From NCBI GenBank assembly GCA_913061235.1, contig CAJXTB010000005.1, positions 248,001-312,000 of the forward strand: a DNA stretch of 64,000 nucleotides, read 5' to 3'. The DNA is from an uncultured Pseudomonadota bacterium. Its GTDB lineage: Bacteria; Myxococcota_A; UBA796; GCA-2862545. A program made the position numbers and the translations under genes. Below are positions 18,416 through 26,708 of the stretch, in pieces. Below the pieces are notes generated by a model. The model had not been told where the DNA came from and made no database searches. It worked only from the letters and a program-made list of their open reading frames with translations. The stretch's first letter is position 1, and each line of letters starts with the position of its first letter.

Positions 18416-18955
18416 TTACTCGGCAGGTGCCGCTGTTGGGGCAGTCTCAACCGCCGGAGCCGCTTGAGAGGGCGCTCCGTGTGCCAGAAGCTCTTCAATC
18501 TCTGCCCGTAGAGCGACTTCGTCACCAGGGTTGTAGCCGCTGTGCAGCGATGCCACTTCACCATCTCGGCCAACCAAGACCGCAAACGGGAGTGTTTTAC
18601 CTGGGTTGTACGCCGTGAGGACGTCACTCTGGGTATCGTACAGAACCGGGAATGAGAACTGGCTACGACGGATAAAGGGCTTGACCTTCGCCTTGTCGCG
18701 GGCGTCATCCGTTGAGACCGCCAACACTGTAAAGCCTTGGTCACCTAGCTCGGTGTACATCTCTTGGAGGTGCGGCAGCTCTTGCTTGCAGGGTCCACAC
18801 CACGTGGCCCAGAAGTCGATGAGCACGACCTGACCGGCATGTTGCGACAAGGTGACCGTGTCTCCGTTGAGATCTCGCAGCGAAAAATCGGACGCCGGGT
18901 CGGCCATGGCGGAGAGTGGCAAGACGAGGGCGGCGAGAGCCAACAGATGACGCAT
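18416..18955 (-). CDS. TlpA/ResA-like periplasmic thiol-disulfide oxidoreductase
   Basis: A 179-residue protein: signal peptide (residues 1-18, ending A-M-A-D), then a thioredoxin fold with the active site F-W-A-T-W-C-G-P-C-K. The C-terminus is an Ala/Pro-rich tail. The cis-Pro region is T-L-P-F-A-V-L-V-G. ATG start with GGAGG upstream. Members reduce periplasmic disulfides, for example in cytochrome c maturation or in partner outer-membrane proteins. Its immediate operon partner is a beta-barrel that ends with a Cys pair. It is divergent from the NtrC-type regulator at 19060. Confidence 0.9.
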   Translation of the reverse strand: MRHLLALAALVLPLSAMADPASDFSLRDLNGDTVTLSQHAGQVVLIDFWATWCGPCKQELPHLQEMYTELGDQGFTVLAVSTDDARDKAKVKPFIRRSQFSFPVLYDTQSDVLTAYNPGKTLPFAVLVGRDGEVASLHSGYNPGDEVALRAEIEELLAHGAPSQAAPAVETAPTAAPAE

Positions 18956-19059
18956 TTAGGTTCCTCCGGAGATGACGCGCTAACCCACTGGGTACTCTAT
19001 TCAGTCCCACTGCGGTCGATGCGTACGGCAGACGCTCGACCTAGGTTACGCATTCAGCC

Positions 19060-20418
19060 ATGAACGCCCGTGTACTGATCGTCGATGACGAGCCCTCTAT
19101 CCGCAAGGTCCTCGCCGCCCACCTCGGCCGCATGGGCTACGACGTCGCTACTGCCCAAGATGGAGCGGAGGCTATCTCGGCATTGGAAGACGACTTATTC
19201 CACGTCGTCGTCAGTGATATGCAGATGCCTGTGGTCAACGGACTGGACCTGCTGCGCTGGGTCCGAGAGCACCAACCAGGCCTCCCTCTCATCCTCATTA
19301 CAGCGCACGGCACCGTCGACAGTGCGGTCCAAGCGCTCAAGGACGGAGCCTTCGACTACATCAGCAAGCCGTTCGACCAAGACGAACTCCAGGCGTCCAT
19401 CGCCAAGGCGCTCGCTACCGAGCGGCGTAACGCCCACCATGCAACCGCAGACCCAGGCGAGCGCGGCATTATTGGTGAGACGCCCATCATGCGCGGCATC
19501 TACCAGCTGGTGGAGAAGGTCGCGCCGAGCCCAACGACAGTCCTGATTACCGGCGAATCAGGAACCGGGAAGGAGCTGATCGCTCGCGCTATCCACGAAG
19601 GAAGCCCAAGGGCGAATGCCCCGTTCATCCAAATCAACTGTGGTGCGATCCCCGAGAACTTGTTCGAAGCCGAGCTCTTCGGTTTTGAACGTGGCGCATT
19701 CACAGGGGCCGTTCAAGAGAAGCCTGGTCGCTTTGAGCTGGCAGACGGCGGCACCCTGTTCCTGGACGAAGTCGGCGAGCTGCCGCGCGAGATGCAGGTC
19801 AAGATTCTGCGCGCGCTTCAAGAGCGCTGCATCGACCGTGTTGGAGGGCTGCGTCCCATTGACGTCGACGTCCGCGTCGTTGCCGCAACCAACGCGGATC
19901 TGCAGGCCGAGGTCAAGGCCGGAACCTTCCGCGAAGACCTGTACTACCGCCTCAACGTCGTCCCCATTCACCTGCCCCCCTTACGGGAGCGCTCCGCCGA
20001 CATCCCCCTTCTCGCCGAGCACTTCATTGGGCGCTTCAACCAGCGCCTAAACAAGCAAGTCAAGCAGATCGCACCGGACGCTATGGCCACCATGCTGGCT
20101 CACGGCTGGCCTGGGAACATCCGCGAGCTCGAGAACCTCATGGAGCGCTCAGTGCTGTTGTCCGATGACGACACACTGCGCATTCACGACCTCATCGGCC
20201 TCACGCGCGCCGCGGAGATGGTTGAGGGCGTGGAAGAGCACGAAGAACTCGGCCTAAAAGAGTACGTTCGTGTGCACACGGTCAAGCTGGAACGCGCGCG
20301 AATTGGCCGCGTTCTAGAGGCTACAGACGGCAATGTCACGCGTGCGGCCCGCCGGTTGGGCATCTCGCGAAAGTCGCTTCAAACAAAGATGAAAGACTAC
20401 GGACTGCGTGAGCGTTGA
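19060..20418 (+). CDS. NtrC-family sigma-54-dependent response regulator
   Basis: A 452-residue enhancer-binding protein. The receiver domain (1-120) has acidic residues D9/D10, phospho-acceptor D53 (V-V-S-D-M-Q-M-P) and K103 (I-S-K-P-F). The AAA+ domain has Walker A G-E-S-G-T-G-K-E (residues 165-172) and the sigma-54 loop G-A-F-T-G-A (212-217). A C-terminal Fis-type helix-turn-helix follows (G-N-V-T-R-A-A-R-R-L-G-I-S-R-K-S-L). No histidine kinase is adjacent, so its sensor is an orphan elsewhere. Its TGA overlaps the TTG start of the following barrel gene. A consensus sigma-54 promoter exists at 2764. Confidence 0.95.
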   Translation: MNARVLIVDDEPSIRKVLAAHLGRMGYDVATAQDGAEAISALEDDLFHVVVSDMQMPVVNGLDLLRWVREHQPGLPLILITAHGTVDSAVQALKDGAFDYISKPFDQDELQASIAKALATERRNAHHATADPGERGIIGETPIMRGIYQLVEKVAPSPTTVLITGESGTGKELIARAIHEGSPRANAPFIQINCGAIPENLFEAELFGFERGAFTGAVQEKPGRFELADGGTLFLDEVGELPREMQVKILRALQERCIDRVGGLRPIDVDVRVVAATNADLQAEVKAGTFREDLYYRLNVVPIHLPPLRERSADIPLLAEHFIGRFNQRLNKQVKQIAPDAMATMLAHGWPGNIRELENLMERSVLLSDDDTLRIHDLIGLTRAAEMVEGVEEHEELGLKEYVRVHTVKLERARIGRVLEATDGNVTRAARRLGISRKSLQTKMKDYGLRER

Positions 20419-21503
20419 CGTCACGCTCGATAGCCCGTAGCCTCGCCGCGGAGGCCGTCATCGCACGCTTGCTTGCACTTCTTGCCCTACCTGGACTCGC
20501 TTTAGCGGCGGAAGTCACTGACATGCCCCCTGCCCTGCGTGGGGACGCTGAACTGTCGTACTCCGGAGCCTTCTTTAGCGGGCCCATCGTCGAAGATGGC
20601 GAACGCATCATCGGCACCCGTCGGCAACGCCACGACCTCGACCTGTCTCTGGCTTTTGCAGTCACCGATGGACTCGCTGTGACCGCCGGACTCGACATCA
20701 CCCCGTCGCTAGGCGTCTCCTTCACGGACGACGGCACTCAAATGGCGTACGACCCCGTCACCAACAGCGGCACGTACACGGGTGGCCCAGAGCTCGGCGC
20801 TGGCCCCAACCGGTCTGGTGGTGGCTTGGTCGGTGTGTGGCTAGGCGTTGCAGCTGGGCCTTACGGCCGATGGATGAAGACACCCGAACAGTTCTCCTGG
20901 CGCGTAGACGTTGGCGTGCGCGTTCCGAACAGCGGTGGAACCTTCTTTGAGGCCGCAGATGGCAGCCGTGGCGCAGCCCCTGGTGGAACGGGATTCCGCA
21001 TTGCTGGCGCGTTTGCCGTTGAGCGCGGTTCCTTCGAGCCGTACATGCGCATGGCCTACCAGTACGAGAGCCGTGCCGTCATCGACATAGGTGATGAGCA
21101 AGGTGACGCCATCATCGACGCCACGGTGCAAGCGCCATCGCTGTTCGACCTGATGGGAGGCGTCGAGTTTATCTTGGCGGAAAACCGCGAGATCGGGCAA
21201 CGCATCGCCCTAGACGTATTCGTATCTACTGGGTACCGAACCCGTGGTGATGGGGCGTCGGGTGTCTACTTGCCAGACGTCATCGAGCAGAGCCGTAGCT
21301 TGGTTGTCACAACATCCGAGCACTTGGTCGGAGGCGGCGGGCTCGGACTCATCGTCAATCCAAACGAGTACATCGGCTTCCGTCTGGCTGGCGACATCTC
21401 GGCCTTCACGCCCTACCGGATCGAGCACCCGTTCCCAGTGTACCAAGGTGCAGGCTCACACCAGATCGGCGTCAACGCGTCGGTCCGAGGCCACATCCGC
21501 TAG
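20415..21503 (+). CDS. Exported beta-rich (outer-membrane type) hypothetical protein
   Basis: About 362 residues from a TTG that overlaps the regulator stop (TTGA). The signal-peptide core V-I-A-R-L-L-A-L-L-A-L-P-G-L-A-L-A-A starts some 15 residues in, so the true start may be slightly different. The mature part alternates beta-strands and Gly-rich turns (for example L-A-F-A-V-T-D-G-L-A-V-T-A-G-L-D) and ends in a strand without a terminal Phe (S-V-R-G-H-I-R). I do not recognise a family. Coupling to the NtrC-type gene suggests co-expression rather than a known functional link. Confidence 0.6.
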   Translation: MTSRSIARSLAAEAVIARLLALLALPGLALAAEVTDMPPALRGDAELSYSGAFFSGPIVEDGERIIGTRRQRHDLDLSLAFAVTDGLAVTAGLDITPSLGVSFTDDGTQMAYDPVTNSGTYTGGPELGAGPNRSGGGLVGVWLGVAAGPYGRWMKTPEQFSWRVDVGVRVPNSGGTFFEAADGSRGAAPGGTGFRIAGAFAVERGSFEPYMRMAYQYESRAVIDIGDEQGDAIIDATVQAPSLFDLMGGVEFILAENREIGQRIALDVFVSTGYRTRGDGASGVYLPDVIEQSRSLVVTTSEHLVGGGGLGLIVNPNEYIGFRLAGDISAFTPYRIEHPFPVYQGAGSHQIGVNASVRGHIR

Positions 21504-21538
21504 ATAGCCCAAAGCCGCTCCGAACTTCGTGTCGCGGC

Positions 21539-22345
21539 CTATGGAGTGGCGAGGCTGCGTTCCCAGTCCAGAAGCATCTGGTAGACAGCCCGCCTCTTTT
21601 GACCGGTTCGTGCAGCCAGCGCCGCAGCGATGTCTTTGAGGCTCGCGTCTTCGGTCACAGTCGCCACCTCCTTGGTGACCACCTCTCCGGGGCCGAGGAC
21701 CAGGACACACTCTCCACGGATTCCCTCACCCGCAGCCAGCTGCTCAGACAGCTGACGAGCGGGCAGACGGCAGACCTCTTCGAAGCGCTTGCTGATCTCG
21801 CGACACATACACAGTTCACGCTCAGGCAGTCGATCTGCGATGCGGTCCACCAAGTCCCGCAGACGACCAGGCGCTTCATAGATCACTACGGTCTCTGGGT
21901 GTGACAGCAGTCCGTCCACCCAAGCATCCCGTCCCTTACGGGCTGGGAAGCCAATGAAGGTCGATGGCGCAGCGGGAAACCCACTCGCAGCCAACGCCGC
22001 AGCAAGTGCACTGGGCCCAGGAACCGACAACACCTGCACGCCTTCTTGGTGTGCTCGTGTCACCACCCGTGAGCCAGGGTCCGAGACTCCAGGCGTACCG
22101 GCGTCGCACACAAGTGCCACCGTCTCAGTTCGGGCGCGTTCGACCAACTTCTCGGCGACCGCATCTTCGTTGTGGGCATGCACAGCGACCAGCTCCGGCG
22201 CCTTGACCCCGAGCAACCCGAGTAGCTTTCGCGTGCTCCGAGTGTCCTCACAGGCCACGACGTCCGCAGTCCCGAGAACCTGCTGGCTTCGCGGCGATGC
22301 GTCTCCCAACGTGCCAATCGGCGTTGCCACCAACCACAGAGCCAT
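21539..22345 (-). CDS. rsmI: 16S rRNA (cytidine1402-2'-O)-methyltransferase
   Basis: An SAM-dependent enzyme that methylates C1402 of 16S rRNA. It is 268 residues. The N-terminus L-W-L-V-A-T-P-I-G-T-L-G-D is the family signature, followed by A-D-V-V-A-C-E-D-T-R-S-T and V-C-D-A-G-T-P-G-V-S-D-P-G. The C-terminal helix-turn-helix-like RsmI domain is present (S-L-K-D-I-A-A-A-L-A-A-R-T-G). It is the last gene of the rpsP operon, 3 bp after yraN, and is convergent with the barrel gene ending at 21503. Confidence 0.95.
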   Translation of the reverse strand: MALWLVATPIGTLGDASPRSQQVLGTADVVACEDTRSTRKLLGLLGVKAPELVAVHAHNEDAVAEKLVERARTETVALVCDAGTPGVSDPGSRVVTRAHQEGVQVLSVPGPSALAAALAASGFPAAPSTFIGFPARKGRDAWVDGLLSHPETVVIYEAPGRLRDLVDRIADRLPERELCMCREISKRFEEVCRLPARQLSEQLAAGEGIRGECVLVLGPGEVVTKEVATVTEDASLKDIAAALAARTGQKRRAVYQMLLDWERSLATP

Positions 22346-22348
22346 CGC

Positions 22349-22717
22349 TCACCTCACGTCGAAAGCGTTGTCGATCCACTCAATCTTCCAGGGGGTCCCG
22401 GTACTCACCAAGGCCACCAGAAAGGCGCACTCATTCCGTGCACCGTGCTCTAGCAGCCACGTGCGAGCCGCACTGACTAGCCGCCGACGCTTGCTGTCTG
22501 TCACAGCGTCTGCCAGCGTGGGATCCGCCTCTGCGCGAGCCTTGACCTCAACGAAACGAAGGACGCCATCGCGTTCAACGACAACGTCCAACTCACCGTT
22601 CCCACCGCGCCAGTTGCGAGCGAGAACAGTCCATCCATCGGATTCAAGAGCATCCGCAACAGCACGTTCCGCGCGAGCTCCAAGCTCAAGCGCGGTACGA
22701 CGGTCGGAAGTAGACAC
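22349..22717 (-). CDS. yraN: YraN/UPF0102 family nuclease-fold protein
   Basis: A 122-residue protein of the UPF0102 family. It has L-G-A-R-A-E-R-A-V-A-D-A-L-E near the N-terminus and the restriction-endonuclease-like core G-N-G-E-L-D-V-V-V-E-R-D-G-V-L-R-F-V-E-V-K-A-R (Asp...Glu-x-Lys). The family often sits beside rsmI and rplS, as here. Biochemical function is poorly defined. GTG start; the ribosome-binding site is weak, so it may depend on translation from rplS 11 bp upstream. Confidence 0.9.
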   Translation of the reverse strand: MSTSDRRTALELGARAERAVADALESDGWTVLARNWRGGNGELDVVVERDGVLRFVEVKARAEADPTLADAVTDSKRRRLVSAARTWLLEHGARNECAFLVALVSTGTPWKIEWIDNAFDVR

Positions 22718-22728
22718 CGTGAGGTGCT

Positions 22729-23097
22729 CTACTTCTTGCGCTTGAAGTCACGCATAGGCTTGAGGCGTGCCGACTTGCCGCGACGGTTGCGCAGGAAGTG
22801 GAGCTTGGCGCGACGGACCTTGTGACGGGCCGTAACTTCAATCTTTTCGATGTTCGGAGAAGCGGTCGGGAAGACACGCTCAACGCCAACACCCGAAGAG
22901 ACCTTACGGACGGTGATGGTGGTACGTGGACCGCCATTCTTGATGCGGATGACCGCGCCTTCGAAGATCTGAACGCGGCTACGCTCGCCTTCAGTGATGC
23001 GCACGTGGACGCGAACAGTGTCGCCGGGGCGCACATCAGCGTCGTCACGGGTACGACGGGCCAGGGTCTCTTGCTCGAGAGTTTGGAGCAGGTTCAT
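22729..23097 (-). CDS. rplS: 50S ribosomal protein L19
   Basis: A 122-residue large-subunit protein at the 30S-50S interface. Typical motifs: [29 protein letters not shown] and the basic tail [20 protein letters not shown]. It follows trmD by 59 bp in the classical rpsP-rimM-trmD-rplS order. Confidence 0.98.
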   Translation of the reverse strand: MNLLQTLEQETLARRTRDDADVRPGDTVRVHVRITEGERSRVQIFEGAVIRIKNGGPRTTITVRKVSSGVGVERVFPTASPNIEKIEVTARHKVRRAKLHFLRNRRGKSARLKPMRDFKRKK

Positions 23098-23156
23098 GGT
23101 ATTCCTCGGTTCAAATCAGACCGCCCGCCAATGGGGCACGTCCGGACCGGCGCGAC

Positions 23157-23861
23157 TTATTCGCCGGAGCGTGCTTCGTCAACGTCCAGGCCCATGTCTG
23201 CGGCTAAGTCGGGCCGACGAGCGACCGTGCGCTGGCGAGACTGCTCGCGACGCCAGGCTTCGATCCGACCATGGTTACCGGACAACAGTACATCTGGGAC
23301 GTCTTTGCCGTCATGCGACCGAGGCCGTGTGTATTGCGGGTATTCCAGCAGACCGTCCGAAAAGGACTCGTCAACCGAGCTCATCGCGTTGCCAAGCACG
23401 CCTGGTAGCAAGCGCACTGTGGCATCTACAAACGCGACAGCCGCCACTTCACCGCCTGTGAGGACGAAGTCCCCCAGCGACAGCTCTTCGTCGATGAGCG
23501 TCTCTATGCGTGCGTCGATGCCTTCGTAGTGACCACACAGCACGATCAGATGCTCACACTGCGACAAGCGCTCAGCGTCTGCTTGACTGAATCGCTTGCC
23601 AGCCGGCGAGGTCATCACCACATGAGCGTTTTCAGTCCGGACCGCCTGCAGGGCGTCCGACACAACATCCACGCGCATCACCATGCCCGCGCCGCCTCCG
23701 TACGGGGCGTCGTCAACCGACCGGTGCTTGCCACGACCGTGGTTTCGGATGTCGTACACGTTGATGTCAACACGACCCGCTGCCGCGGCCCGACCGACAA
23801 TCGACGACGAGAGCGGCACCTCGACCATCTCGGGGTGCAGCGTCAGAACCGTAACTTTCAA
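23157..23861 (-). CDS. trmD: tRNA (guanine37-N1)-methyltransferase
   Basis: A knotted SPOUT methyltransferase that makes m1G37 and prevents +1 frameshifting. It is 234 residues. Motifs: V-L-T-L-H-P-E-M at the start, D-D-A-P-Y-G-G-G-A-G-M-V-M, the SAM-knot region L-C-G-H-Y-E-G-I-D-A-R and S-L-G-D-F-V-L-T-G-G-E. The start is TTG, overlapping the rimM stop (TTGA), so translation is coupled. Confidence 0.97.
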   Translation of the reverse strand: MKVTVLTLHPEMVEVPLSSSIVGRAAAAGRVDINVYDIRNHGRGKHRSVDDAPYGGGAGMVMRVDVVSDALQAVRTENAHVVMTSPAGKRFSQADAERLSQCEHLIVLCGHYEGIDARIETLIDEELSLGDFVLTGGEVAAVAFVDATVRLLPGVLGNAMSSVDESFSDGLLEYPQYTRPRSHDGKDVPDVLLSGNHGRIEAWRREQSRQRTVARRPDLAADMGLDVDEARSGE

Positions 23862-24421
23862 CCCAACAGCTCGCGTGCTGCGGGATGAAGCTGAATCGGG
23901 TCAGCGCGAATGTCGGCAATATTCTCAGCAAGTGCCGGAATGTAGCCAACTTCACCCTCAGCCAGAGCCACCTCAAGGATGTCTACGGGGCCAGTCTGAT
24001 GGATCTGGGTGACAGTTCCCATCACCTCGTCCCCGAGGGCCACACCACAGCCAATGACGTCAGCCAGGTAGAACTCGGTGGCTTCAAGCTGTGGCAGCGA
24101 TGCCTTAGGCACCGCAATCTGCCAGTCTCGAAGCGCTGCCGCATGCTCACGCGTCCGAAGGACGCCAAGGTTGCCGAGCACACGTGCTCCGGCGCCCGAG
24201 CGACACTTCAACTCAGCGGAGAACCGCTTGCCTTTTCCGTCCACCAGAGCAATGCTCCGGCGTTTGCGGAAGTAGGTGCTTTCGCGGTTGTACAGGTGAA
24301 CGCGAACGTCACCAGACGTGCCAAAAATACCAGAGACGAAGCCGACAGCGACTTCGTCTTCTAGAATTCCTTGGCCAAGTAGAGGGGCGAACCCCTCTCC
24401 ATCACTCTTCTTCGTCGCCAT
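23858..24421 (-). CDS. rimM: Ribosome maturation factor RimM
   Basis: Assists 30S maturation through binding of S19. About 187 residues with two beta-barrel domains: the N-terminal one around V-A-V-G-F-V-S-G-I-F-G-T-S-G-D-V-R-V and the PRC-barrel around E-F-Y-L-A-D-V-I-G-C-G-V. The ATG at 24421 leaves a 25-residue extension before the family core and overlaps the end of khpA by 20 bases; no better in-frame start is visible closer to the core. It lies in the rpsP-khpA-rimM-trmD-rplS operon. Confidence 0.93.
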   Translation of the reverse strand: MATKKSDGEGFAPLLGQGILEDEVAVGFVSGIFGTSGDVRVHLYNRESTYFRKRRSIALVDGKGKRFSAELKCRSGAGARVLGNLGVLRTREHAAALRDWQIAVPKASLPQLEATEFYLADVIGCGVALGDEVMGTVTQIHQTGPVDILEVALAEGEVGYIPALAENIADIRADPIQLHPAARELLG

Positions 24422-24677
24422 CTTCGTCGTCTTCGTCTTCGAACTCAGAGAGGGCGTCGACGAGCTCGACGGTGGCCTTACGGCTTCCGGCGGCTGCAGA
24501 GAGGATGCTACGTACGCTGCGCAAGTTGCGAGCGTCATCACCTTCGAGAACCGCGCGGTCGTCTTCGTGGGTGACCACTTCGACGATCAACACTGCATCG
24601 GATTCCACTTCCTGAATCACGATGGATTCGGGGTGGGACACGATGGGCTCAAGAAGATGGCGTACCAAGGCTTCCAT
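24402..24677 (-). CDS. khpA: KhpA-like KH-domain protein with GDDA in place of GxxG
   Basis: A 91-residue single-KH protein in the position where khpA normally lies, after rpsP. The C-terminal helix R-N-L-R-S-V-R-S-I-L-S-A-A-A aligns with the family pattern after the nucleic-acid-binding loop. The loop itself, normally G-K-Q-G or G-R-x-G, reads G-D-D-A (residues 46-49). In other KH domains GDDG is the engineered change that disables RNA binding without unfolding. A very acidic tail (E-F-E-D-E-D-D-E-D-G-D-E-E-E) is added. Its ATG overlaps the rpsP stop (TAATG). RNA binding is therefore doubtful here; KhpB is not in the window. Confidence 0.82.
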   Translation of the reverse strand: MEALVRHLLEPIVSHPESIVIQEVESDAVLIVEVVTHEDDRAVLEGDDARNLRSVRSILSAAAGSRKATVELVDALSEFEDEDDEDGDEEE

Positions 24678-24940
24678 TAAGCTTCGACCGGAGCGGCATC
24701 AGCAGCGATGCGTGCCTTGGCGATCAAACGAGCAACGGTGTCCGACGGCTGTGCGCCAACGGAGATCCAGTGATCAATACGGGCGAGGTCAAGCTTGACG
24801 TCGCTCGGAGTGGTCATTGGGTTGTAGTGGCCGAGTTGCTCTAGAAAGCGGCCGTCGCGGGGCGAGCGGCTATCGGCGGCGATGACCCGGTAAAAAGGGC
24901 GCTTCTTGGCGCCGAGACGGGTGAGGCGAATACGAACCAT
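24677..24940 (-). CDS. rpsP: 30S ribosomal protein S16
   Basis: An 87-residue small-subunit assembly protein. It begins [24 protein letters not shown], the S16 signature, and contains [12 protein letters not shown]. First gene of the seven-gene ribosome/RNA operon running to 21539. Its stop shares a base with the khpA start. Confidence 0.98.
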   Translation of the reverse strand: MVRIRLTRLGAKKRPFYRVIAADSRSPRDGRFLEQLGHYNPMTTPSDVKLDLARIDHWISVGAQPSDTVARLIAKARIAADAAPVEA

Positions 24941-24975
24941 TGTGGTCTTCCTTGAACAGGTATTAACGACGGGCG

Positions 24976-25004
24976 CCCTTAAAGCGCCGTGGTGGCGATG
25001 TCAA
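24976..25004 (-). promoter_or_regulatory. Candidate sigma-70 promoter of the rpsP operon
   Basis: A perfect -35 hexamer TTGACA (minus strand, 24999-25004), a 17-bp spacer and a weak -10 TAAGGG (24976-24981), between the pccB stop and rpsP. The spacer and -10 region contain a GGCGC inverted repeat. The -35 is good and the -10 is poor. Confidence 0.4.
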
Positions 25005-25025
25005 CGGGATGATTCCGGCTCACAT

Positions 25026-26570
25026 CTACAGAGGCAGATTGCCGTGCTTCTTAGGCGGGTTGGTGTCCCGCTTGTCCTGAAGACTGTCGAAGGCCTGGAT
25101 AAGACGCTTGCGAGTATCTTCTGGGCGCAGAACCTCATCAATATAGCCGAGTGCTGCAGCACGGTAAGGATTGGCATGCGACGCGCGGTAGTCCGCGACC
25201 AACTCAGCCTTCTTGGCAACGGGGTCTTCGGCTTCGGCGAGCTCGCGACGGTAGATGATGTTGACGGCACCGTCTGGCCCCATGACCGCAATCTCAGCGG
25301 TTGGGTACGCGAAGTTGTAGTCGGCACGGATGTGCTTGCTACTCATCACGTCATACGCGCCGCCGTACGCCTTGCGGGTAATGAGCGTCACCTTAGGCAC
25401 AGTCGCCTCTGCATACGCATACAGAAGCTTGGCGCCGTGTTTAATGATCCCGCCATACTCCTGGGCGGTCCCTGGCAAGAAGCCGGGCACGTCCACGAGG
25501 GTCAACAGCGGAATGTTGAAGGCGTCACAGAAGCGAACAAAGCGTGCGGCCTTGAGTGAGCTCTCAACGTCCAAGCAGCCAGCCAGGTGCTGGGGCTGGT
25601 TGGCAACCACACCTACGCTGCGTCCACCCATGCGGCAGAAGCCCACCACAATGTTCTTGGCGTACTGCGCGTGGACTTCAAGGAAGTGTCCATCATCTGC
25701 GATGGTGCGAATCACCTCATTGATGTCGTAGGGCTTGTTCGGGTTGGTCGGAACCAGGTCAACAAGCTCGTCACACGAGCGGTCAACGGGGTCTTCCGTC
25801 TCACGGCGTGGCGCCTCTTCCATGTTGTTCTGCGGCAAAAAGGACAGCAACTCTCGCAACAACGCGGTCATCGCGGCTTCGTCTGGAACCGCAAAGTGCG
25901 CCACACCACTCTTGGCGTTGTGCGTAGCCGCTCCACCAAGGTCTTCCTTGGTGACCTCTTCGTGGGTGACAGTCTTGATGACGTCTGGCCCGGTCACGAA
26001 CATGTACGACGTGCCCTCCACCATCGCGATAAAATCGGTGATGGCTGGCGAGTAGACTGCGCCACCTGCACATGGCCCCAGAATCGCGCTGATCTGCGGG
26101 ATCACTCCGGAAGCCAACGTGTTTCGCAAAAAGATGTCTGCGTACCCACCTAGAGACGCCACACCCTCTTGGATGCGAGCGCCGCCGGAGTCGTTGAGGC
26201 CAAAGATTGGGGCGCCGTTGCGAAGCGCCAAGTCCATGACTTTGCAGATCTTGCGAGCATGCGCCGCGGACAGCGATCCGCCGAAGACGGTAAAGTCTTG
26301 TGCGAACACGTACACCAAACGGCCATCGATACGTCCCTGACCGGTGACCACTCCGTCTCCGGGAATCACGCTGTCGTCACGAACGATGTCGCCATCTGTG
26401 ACGAACTTACCGATCTCCAGGAACGTTCCCGTATCCAAGAGGTCATCGATACGTTCGCGTGCTGTCCGCTTTCCAGCGGCATGTTGACGCTCAGCTCGTG
26501 CCTCGCCACCCCCTAGTCGGGCACGACGCTCCATCTCATCTAGGCGGTCGACCAATTCCTTGCGCTGCAT
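25026..26570 (-). CDS. pccB: Acyl-CoA carboxylase beta subunit (propionyl-CoA carboxylase type)
   Basis: The carboxyltransferase subunit that moves carboxybiotin CO2 to propionyl- or another acyl-CoA. It is 514 residues from the ATG at 26570, chosen for GGAGG five bases upstream; the frame stays open further upstream without homology. Motifs: [44 protein letters not shown], and in the C-terminal half [17 protein letters not shown] and [11 protein letters not shown]. The biotin-carrying alpha subunit is not in the window. A methylmalonyl-CoA decarboxylase alpha role cannot be excluded. Confidence 0.93.
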   Translation of the reverse strand: MQRKELVDRLDEMERRARLGGGEARAERQHAAGKRTARERIDDLLDTGTFLEIGKFVTDGDIVRDDSVIPGDGVVTGQGRIDGRLVYVFAQDFTVFGGSLSAAHARKICKVMDLALRNGAPIFGLNDSGGARIQEGVASLGGYADIFLRNTLASGVIPQISAILGPCAGGAVYSPAITDFIAMVEGTSYMFVTGPDVIKTVTHEEVTKEDLGGAATHNAKSGVAHFAVPDEAAMTALLRELLSFLPQNNMEEAPRRETEDPVDRSCDELVDLVPTNPNKPYDINEVIRTIADDGHFLEVHAQYAKNIVVGFCRMGGRSVGVVANQPQHLAGCLDVESSLKAARFVRFCDAFNIPLLTLVDVPGFLPGTAQEYGGIIKHGAKLLYAYAEATVPKVTLITRKAYGGAYDVMSSKHIRADYNFAYPTAEIAVMGPDGAVNIIYRRELAEAEDPVAKKAELVADYRASHANPYRAAALGYIDEVLRPEDTRKRLIQAFDSLQDKRDTNPPKKHGNLPL

Positions 26571-26653
26571 CCAGTCCTCCACGGCCGGTCCGATTAACTC
26601 CCTCTCCACACAATGGGGGTGTACACGACCAGACAACAACCCCTTCCCGTCAC

Positions 26654-26682
26654 CTGACACCGGCGTTCGCCGAGAGTACGTT
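26654..26682 (+). promoter_or_regulatory. Candidate promoter of the beta-helix lipoprotein gene
   Basis: CTGACA (26654-26659), a 17-bp spacer and TACGTT (26677-26682), some 27 bases before the ATG at 26709, which has AGGAG upstream. The match is moderate. Confidence 0.3.
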
Positions 26683-26708
26683 ACTGGCCGGGCTCTCAGG
26701 AGATCAGC

